DNA of 53,981 bases, taken from assembly GCA_022839045.1 (NCBI GenBank), contig JALHDI010000005.1, positions 1 to 53,981 of the forward strand, given 5' to 3'. This document shows positions 49,385 to 53,981 of the stretch, piece by piece (the first letter of the stretch is position 1; each line of letters begins with the position of its first letter). A program made the translations under genes and the position numbers. The stretch comes from Sporomusaceae bacterium (lineage in GTDB: Bacteria > Bacillota_C > Negativicutes > Sporomusales_B > UBA7701). The notes below the pieces were generated by a model. That model had not been told where the DNA came from, did no database searches, and saw nothing but the letters and a program-made list of their open reading frames with translations.

Positions 49385-50959
49385 ATGATGGGGGACTATC
49401 TGTCCAAATACGGCGTCATCATCGCCCTGATGATCGTCTATATGGCCTTTTCTCTCTGGATCGGCTACTACTTCAAAAACAAAGCGCAAAAAGGCGTGTC
49501 GGAATACTATGTCGCCAAACGGGAGATCCCTGGCTGGGTCGTCAGTCTGGCGTTTTATTCTACCTTCATCAGCACGAACACGTATATCGGCCAGGCCGGG
49601 GCGGCGTTCAAATTCGGCCTCACCTGGATCTGGCAGGCGGTTATCTGGACGATATTCTGCATTATATCCTGGCATGTGCTCGGGCCGCGGCTGCGCAACC
49701 AGACGGCGAGGCTGGGATCGGTCACCCTTCCCGACTATTTCGACTTCCGCTACCAAAGCCCGCTGTCGAAGCATATCAGAATCCTCGCCGCGGTCATCAT
49801 CGTCTTCTCGACCCTGTGGTACATGGTGGCGATCGCCAAAGGCTGCGCCCACCTCCTCGACTCCATCCTCGGCATACCCTACTGGGCGGGGGCGTTCGCC
49901 GTCATATTCCTGACCACCATCTACACCGTCTGGGGCGGCATGTACAGCGTCCTCTGGACCGACGCCATGCAGGGGATAATCATGTTCTTCGTGGCGATCA
50001 TGATGGCGGCCGTGCCGTTCCTGTACGTCGGCGACTTCGGCGCCGTCTTTGAGGCCATGCGGACAACCACCCACCTTACGGCGGCCGGCAAACCCATCGG
50101 CGGCGGCCTGCTCGAATTCGGCGCCCTGGTCGCCCCGGCCTACGTGCTGGGGATCGCCGCCTCGGTCGGCATCAAACAGGTCGCCGAGCCCCGCTGCCTG
50201 ATACGCTTCTACTCCATCAAAGACAAAGCGGCCATGAAGACGGCGATGCTGTGGACGCCCATCCTCATGGGCATATCCCTCATCTGCGTCTTCGGCATCG
50301 GCGCTTACGTCCACGCCATGGTCGACCCCCAAGAAGCGGCGATGCTCATGAAAAACACCGACAAAGTCATCGGCTACATGCTCGACAAGTATAACAGCAC
50401 CTGGCTGTCGGGCTTCTGCATCGTCGGCCTGTTCGCGGCCGGCATGTCGTCGCTGGCGTCCGTCACCCTGATCGTCGGCACGGCCTGCATCCAGGACATC
50501 CGCAACATCATGGGGCGGCCGCTGACGGCCGGCGCGACGATCGTCTGGACGAAAATCGCCATGGTGGCGTACTGCGTCCTCGTATTCATCGTCACCATCA
50601 AACCCCCTGCCGGCATCGTCGAGCTGACGGCCTTCTCGGGAGCGATTTTCGGCGCCAGCTACTTCCCGGCGGTCTACGGCGGGCTGTACTGGCGCTGGGG
50701 CACCGGCCACGGCGCCTTCTACTCCATGCTCGCGGGGCTGCTGTCGTGTATCGTCTGGCGGTATTTCATCCGCTTCGACGTACCGGGCATGAAAGACATC
50801 CACGAAATCTTCCCCGCCTTCGTCATCAGCATCGTCATCTTCGTCGTCGTCAGCAGACTCACGCCGCAATACGCGCCGAGCGAAGAGCGGCTGGCCCAGG
50901 TGTTCGTCCGCGGCGGGGAGAAGACCGGCCCCGGGGAACAGCCGGGCTATTCGGGGTGA
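49385..50959 (+). CDS. Sodium:solute symporter family protein
   Basis: 524 residues with about 13 membrane segments in the LeuT-like SSS family. Visible elements are the early helix-breaking SLAFYSTFISTNTYIGQAGA, SVTLPDYFDFRYQ, YTVWGGMYSVLWTDAMQG (SSS signature region) and GLFAAGMSSLASVTLIVG. The substrate (carboxylate, amino acid or sugar) is not clear. ATG 49,385 (or 49,388) after AAAGGAGGAACG. Operon with the 42-residue accessory gene. Confidence 0.92.
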   Translation: MMGDYLSKYGVIIALMIVYMAFSLWIGYYFKNKAQKGVSEYYVAKREIPGWVVSLAFYSTFISTNTYIGQAGAAFKFGLTWIWQAVIWTIFCIISWHVLGPRLRNQTARLGSVTLPDYFDFRYQSPLSKHIRILAAVIIVFSTLWYMVAIAKGCAHLLDSILGIPYWAGAFAVIFLTTIYTVWGGMYSVLWTDAMQGIIMFFVAIMMAAVPFLYVGDFGAVFEAMRTTTHLTAAGKPIGGGLLEFGALVAPAYVLGIAASVGIKQVAEPRCLIRFYSIKDKAAMKTAMLWTPILMGISLICVFGIGAYVHAMVDPQEAAMLMKNTDKVIGYMLDKYNSTWLSGFCIVGLFAAGMSSLASVTLIVGTACIQDIRNIMGRPLTAGATIVWTKIAMVAYCVLVFIVTIKPPAGIVELTAFSGAIFGASYFPAVYGGLYWRWGTGHGAFYSMLAGLLSCIVWRYFIRFDVPGMKDIHEIFPAFVISIVIFVVVSRLTPQYAPSEERLAQVFVRGGEKTGPGEQPGYSG

Positions 50960-50990
50960 TTCCCTCGGGCGCATCACCGGCAAAACATAT

Positions 50991-51027
50991 GCCCGCCGGC
51001 ACGCGAAGTCCGGCGGGCGTTTTTTTC
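50991..51027 (+). terminator. Terminator of the symporter operon
   Basis: A 9-bp stem GCCCGCCGG with CCGGCGGGC (51,010-51,018) and seven T residues. Confidence 0.9.
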
Positions 51028-51033
51028 TGCGGA

Positions 51034-51165
51034 TCATTTGCACCCCCTGCGGCAGCTGCCGCAATTGCCGCTGCACGGGGCGAGCAGCAGCTTGTTGCAG
51101 CGCGGGCAGCGCGTCGTCTGGGAGTTTACGGGGTTGCCGCACTGCGGGCAGGTTTGCTGTTGCAT
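51034..51165 (-). CDS. Cys-rich zinc-ribbon miniprotein downstream of feoB (43 aa)
   Basis: 43 residues with eight Cys: CPQCG and CPRCN form a zinc ribbon, and the tail CSGNCGSCRRGCK adds four more. RBS TGCGAGGTGATCG-like (GAGGTGAT) precedes ATG 51,165, 23 bases after the feoB stop on the same strand. Small Cys-rich proteins commonly accompany FeoB; this one could bind iron, zinc or an Fe-S cluster. It is the third gene of the feo operon. Confidence 0.72.
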   Translation of the reverse strand: MQQQTCPQCGNPVNSQTTRCPRCNKLLLAPCSGNCGSCRRGCK

Positions 51166-51188
51166 TTATCGATCACCTCGCAGGGAAA

Positions 51189-53033
51189 TCAGATGAGGAC
51201 ACGGGCGACGAGCCCGCCGACCGCGAAGGCCGCCAGCCACGAGCCGAGCCAGATGAGCGCGCCCTCCTTTACGCCCCGTTCCTTGAGGATGACGATCAGG
51301 GCGGCGATGCAGGGCACGAACAGCGTGATCACGATGAGCGACACCAGCGTCTCGGCCGGGCCGAGGGCCATGTTCTCGAGGCCGGCGGCCCCGAAGTCGC
51401 GCCGGATCATGCCCATGATGAACACGGTGGCCGTCTCCCGCGGCAGCTTGAGCAGGCCGTGGGTGAGGGGGGCCAGGCCCTCCTGGATCGCCTCCAGCAG
51501 GCCGGTCACCTGAAGGACGGTTATGAGCAGGGCGCCGACCATGAAGAGGGGCGCGGCCTCCCTGAGAAAAGCGTACGACTTGGTCACCGTCTTCTTGAGG
51601 ACATTCTCGCCGCGCGGCAGGCGGAGCGGCGGCAGATCGATGAGCAGATCGGTCGACTCGCCGGGCAGGACGCTGTGGAGCACCTTGCCTACGATACCGA
51701 GAATGAGCAGGATGACGCCGGCGTAAATGGCGATATATTCCGGCCCCAGGCCGGCCAGCATGCCGGCGATCACGCCCATCTGAGCCGAGCAGGGGATGGC
51801 GAGGCCGAGGACGGCGGTCGCGATCGTGCGCTCGCGCTGCGAACCGAGGATGCGGGTCGTGATGGTGGCCATCGTCACGCAGCCGAAGCCCAGAATCATC
51901 GGGATGACGGCGCGGCCGTTGAGGCCGATGGCGTTCATCAGCCGGTCGACGAGCGTCGCGAGGCGGGGCAGGTACCCAGAATCCTCCATCACCGACAGGA
52001 TTAGGTAGAAACCGACCACCAGCGGCAGCAGCAGGCCGAGAATATAGGTCACGGTCATCGTCAGCAGGCCGAACTCGCCGATCAGAATGGTGCCGATCAC
52101 CGACTCCCCGCTCACGAACCGGCCGACGAAGGCGCGGACGGCGGGCTCATACACGCCCTGCATCAGCGTCTCCTCCGTGAACCCGACGATATCCTGGGCG
52201 ACCAGCACGCCGATAATGTAATACATCGCGTACAGGATGAGGGCGAAGATCGGGACGCCGGACAACGGGCGCAGCATCCAGCGGCCGAGGCGGGCGGCGA
52301 ACCCGGCGCCGTCCGTAACCTCGCGGACGACATGGCCGACGATATCGTTCACCCGCCGCCGCCGCTCCTGATAAAGCTCCTCCCGCCGGCCGCCGGCCGG
52401 CAGGCCGTGGCGGCCGGCCACCTCCTCGTCGCCCTCGAGAACCAGCAGCGCCTCCGGTGAAGCGGCAACGGTGCGCATCATCTCCCGCAGCTCCTTCTGA
52501 AGCTCGGGCGGCACGATCCCGGGGCGGGCATCCGCGAGGCGGGCCTTAAGGTCGTCCAGCCCTTGCCCCTTAACGGCGACGGTCGGGATGACCGGCACGC
52601 CGAGCAGGTGCTCGAGCAGGTCGGCGTCGACCGCGATGCCCCGCGTCTTCGCCTCATCCATCATATTGAGGGCCACGATGACCGGCAGGCCGGTATCGAT
52701 CACCTGGAGGGTCAGGAAAAGATCGCGTTCGAGATGGACGGCGTCGACGACGTTCACCACCAAATCGGCGGCCAGGACGACGTCCCGGGCGACCCGCTCC
52801 TCGTCGTTAAAGGACGAAATGCCGTAAATGCCGGGAGTGTCTAAAACCACGTCGCCGCCGTAGCGGCCGTGGGAAATATCGACCGTCGTGCCCGGGAAAT
52901 TGGACACGTCGACGTACATGCCGGTGAAAGCGTTGAAAAACACCGATTTGCCCACGTTGGGGTTGCCGACGAGGACGATTTTCTTCGCGCCGGCGGGGAT
53001 GTCCATATGGCTGAGGCAGTTATGGCAGTGCAT
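51189..53033 (-). CDS. feoB: Ferrous iron transporter FeoB
   Basis: 614 residues. The N-terminal G domain has G1 GNPNVGKS (23-30), G2/G3 NFPGTTVDISHGRY and DTPGIYGIS, and G4 NMMDEAKT. A helical guanine-dissociation-like spacer precedes the membrane part (two Gate regions; MILGFGCVTMATITTRIL and LAIPCSAQMGVIAGML, each with the conserved Cys). It is shorter than E. coli FeoB. A short N-terminal extension has His/Cys (MHCHNCLSH), possibly a metal site. It imports Fe2+ and is regulated by the Fur box upstream of feoA. Confidence 0.95.
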   Translation of the reverse strand: MHCHNCLSHMDIPAGAKKIVLVGNPNVGKSVFFNAFTGMYVDVSNFPGTTVDISHGRYGGDVVLDTPGIYGISSFNDEERVARDVVLAADLVVNVVDAVHLERDLFLTLQVIDTGLPVIVALNMMDEAKTRGIAVDADLLEHLLGVPVIPTVAVKGQGLDDLKARLADARPGIVPPELQKELREMMRTVAASPEALLVLEGDEEVAGRHGLPAGGRREELYQERRRRVNDIVGHVVREVTDGAGFAARLGRWMLRPLSGVPIFALILYAMYYIIGVLVAQDIVGFTEETLMQGVYEPAVRAFVGRFVSGESVIGTILIGEFGLLTMTVTYILGLLLPLVVGFYLILSVMEDSGYLPRLATLVDRLMNAIGLNGRAVIPMILGFGCVTMATITTRILGSQRERTIATAVLGLAIPCSAQMGVIAGMLAGLGPEYIAIYAGVILLILGIVGKVLHSVLPGESTDLLIDLPPLRLPRGENVLKKTVTKSYAFLREAAPLFMVGALLITVLQVTGLLEAIQEGLAPLTHGLLKLPRETATVFIMGMIRRDFGAAGLENMALGPAETLVSLIVITLFVPCIAALIVILKERGVKEGALIWLGSWLAAFAVGGLVARVLI

Positions 53034-53054
53034 GGCAGTATCCTCCTTTAGGGC

Positions 53055-53273
53055 CTAGGCCGGCCGCACCTCGATGCTCTCCGCCAGCCGCCGGCCCACC
53101 GCGATCTCCTGGCGGCCCTTGGCGATGATGACAGGCCCGGCGGGCAGCTTCTCCGCGCATTCCACGCGTTCGCCGGCGGCGATCCCGAAACGGATCGCCT
53201 GGGCCCGGACGGCGGGATCGGGGATGGAGACGACCTCGATGCGCTGGCCACGCTTGGCTTGGGCAAGGGTCAT
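53055..53273 (-). CDS. feoA: FeoA-family SH3-like protein
   Basis: 72 residues of the FeoA SH3-like fold: TLAQAKRGQRIEVVSIPDP, RFGIAAGERVECAEKLPAGP and VIIAKGRQEIAVGRRLAESI. It supports FeoB-mediated Fe2+ uptake. ATG 53,273 follows TAGGAGTGATTGCC; a GTG nine bases upstream would overlap that RBS. feoB starts 21 bases after its stop. The operon order is feoA-feoB-Cys-rich miniprotein. Confidence 0.93.
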   Translation of the reverse strand: MTLAQAKRGQRIEVVSIPDPAVRAQAIRFGIAAGERVECAEKLPAGPVIIAKGRQEIAVGRRLAESIEVRPA

Positions 53274-53295
53274 GGCAATCACTCCTATTGCGTAA

Positions 53296-53314
53296 AATGA
53301 TAATAATTATCATT
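53296..53314 (-). promoter_or_regulatory. Fur box of the feo operon
   Basis: AATGATAATAATTATCATT is a perfect 19-bp palindrome matching the Fur consensus, 23 bases upstream of the feoA start, so iron-loaded Fur should block transcription. Confidence 0.92.
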
Positions 53315-53347
53315 AAACGAGAAAAAAATATAACCTTTGCGGTTTAT

Positions 53348-53362
53348 TGAAAATTATTCTCA
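53348..53362. promoter_or_regulatory. Second, weaker Fur-like site
   Basis: TGAAAATTATTCTCA fits the 7-1-7 Fur pattern (TGATAAT-N-ATTATCA) with a few mismatches. It lies between feoA and the divergent gene at 53,551, where it could affect either. Confidence 0.6.
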
Positions 53363-53550
53363 AATTGATTATAGGATAATGTCAGTAGCGTGTCAAGAAG
53401 AATTTGGCGCTGCAACCTCTTGGTCGCATTCTAAGGATGGAGGGCCGATAACTGTGACCCGGCGTGAAAAAGCAGGCCCTCCGGCGATAATTTGCCGGCG
53501 AGTTGGGTATTTATATAATATTGAGAGGAAAACCCCTGAGGGGAAGCGGC

Positions 53551-53981
53551 ATGAGCAATAGCAGGTTTCCCCGGCATCCCAAGGCAACCTTGACGGCTCT
53601 CGGCGCGCTGGGGACCCACCTCCGCAACCCGTGGGTCACCGGCTGGTGGTCGCTCGCGATGCCGGGATTCGGGCATTTTCTGGTGAGCAATCACTTTACC
53701 GGCATCATCCTGGTCGTCTGGGAACTCGTCGTCAACACCCAGGCTCACATCAACGTGGCCATCGTCCTGTCGTTCACCGGCCGCTTCCAGGAGGCGAAGG
53801 AAATCGTCGACCCCAGGTGGCTGCTGTTCTATGCGGCGGTGTATGTGTACGCAGCGTGGGACAGCTATACCGAGACGATCGAGCAGAATAAATTCTATAT
53901 CCTTGCCGAGCGTGAGGACTACCCCATATCGCCGGTCAAGGTGACGATGCTGGAATTCGGTTTCGCCAAAAAGCGCAAACC
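53551..53981 (+). CDS. Membrane protein of unknown family (5' part)
   Basis: ATG 53,551 follows GAGGGGAAGCGGC; the frame is still open at the window's end (143 codons seen). It starts with a basic segment, then NPWVTGWWSLAMPGFGHFLV, one hydrophobic stretch (TGIILVVWELVVNTQAHINV) and a second (RWLLFYAAVYVYAAWDSYT). The Gly-Phe-Gly-His turn between helices recalls TM2-like small membrane proteins, but the family was not recognised. Divergent from feoA with the two Fur sites between them. Confidence 0.7.
   Translation, partial: MSNSRFPRHPKATLTALGALGTHLRNPWVTGWWSLAMPGFGHFLVSNHFTGIILVVWELVVNTQAHINVAIVLSFTGRFQEAKEIVDPRWLLFYAAVYVYAAWDSYTETIEQNKFYILAEREDYPISPVKVTMLEFGFAKKRK

Noticed and set aside
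49043..51142. 699-codon minus-strand ORF
   Set aside because: Antisense to the symporter gene and across its terminator; no gene features.
1..53981. CRISPR arrays, retrons, restriction-modification or toxin-antitoxin loci
   Set aside because: No spacer-repeat arrays, reverse transcriptase, methylase/nuclease or clear toxin genes were seen; the single DUF2442 gene has no partner.

Overview
The window looks like chromosome from a diderm, endospore-lineage Firmicute, most likely a Negativicute of the Sporomusaceae type. It combines Firmicute-style content (pdxS-pdxT PLP synthase, yybP-ykoY manganese riboswitches, a NamA/YqjM-like old yellow enzyme, MocR regulators) with outer-membrane biology (an RND efflux pump with periplasmic adaptor and an SphA-like beta-barrel). 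Most of it is strongly GC-rich with C-ending codons. The block from about 7.5 to 29 kb is mixed in composition, with AT-rich patches. No rRNA, intact tRNA, CRISPR array or recognisable transposase or integrase was seen. Genus-level placement is inference.

Left backbone (1-7.5 kb): the end of pdxS, then pdxT, a eukaryotic-type hexokinase, a small membrane protein, panB-panE (pantothenate synthesis), two tiny minus-strand genes (one Cys-rich), a NUDIX hydrolase, and an old yellow enzyme overlapping an isochorismatase-fold protein. The backbone then runs into a DUF362 (ferredoxin-type) gene that is broken after its codons for Thr-Thr-His-Pro.

Island (about 7,485-27,873): the broken DUF362 gene resumes 20.4 kb away at 27,869. 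The two junctions carry a CCATCC repeat and about 20-bp inverted ends. Two more copies of the same end-motif, each again joined to the Thr-Thr-His-Pro codons of a DUF362 remnant, lie at about 11.1 and 19.1 kb and divide the block into three modules. Module 1 has a complete second DUF362-ferredoxin gene and a PPOX/MocR divergent pair. Module 2 has a MalT-like LuxR regulator, a DUF2442 protein and an exported set: amidohydrolase, SphA-like barrel, Ntn amide hydrolase and HAD phosphatase. Module 3 has an exported C45-type Ntn hydrolase, an exported protein with a perfect four-residue Asn repeat, a DUF362 C-terminal scrap, an acetyl-CoA synthetase, a two-component system and a small Cys protein.

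Central backbone (28-39 kb): a TetR-DsrE pair; an M20 (RocB-like) peptidase with an archaeal-type ornithine cyclodeaminase-like protein, probably for arginine/ornithine-type catabolism; an ATPase-fold/GNAT fusion; and a TetR-controlled RND efflux operon. Both TetR genes have textbook promoters overlapped by near-palindromic operators of the same type.

Right part (39-54 kb): a manganese locus has a riboswitch-controlled UPF0016/GDT1 exporter, an NRAMP importer, and a second Mn riboswitch on the opposite strand that points at the NRAMP 3' end with no gene of its own. Next come a GH26-like glycosidase, a sigma-54 activator (CBS-CBS-PAS-PAS-AAA-Fis) divergent from four small unknown genes behind phased palindromes and a -24/-12 promoter, a diguanylate cyclase with periplasmic sensor, a sodium:solute symporter with its small accessory protein, and feoA-feoB plus a Cys-rich miniprotein under a perfect Fur box. 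A truncated membrane-protein gene ends the window. The three most interesting signals are the DUF362-targeted modular island, the orphan antisense-oriented Mn riboswitch, and the sigma-54 small-gene operon; the tetrapeptide-repeat protein is also unusual.
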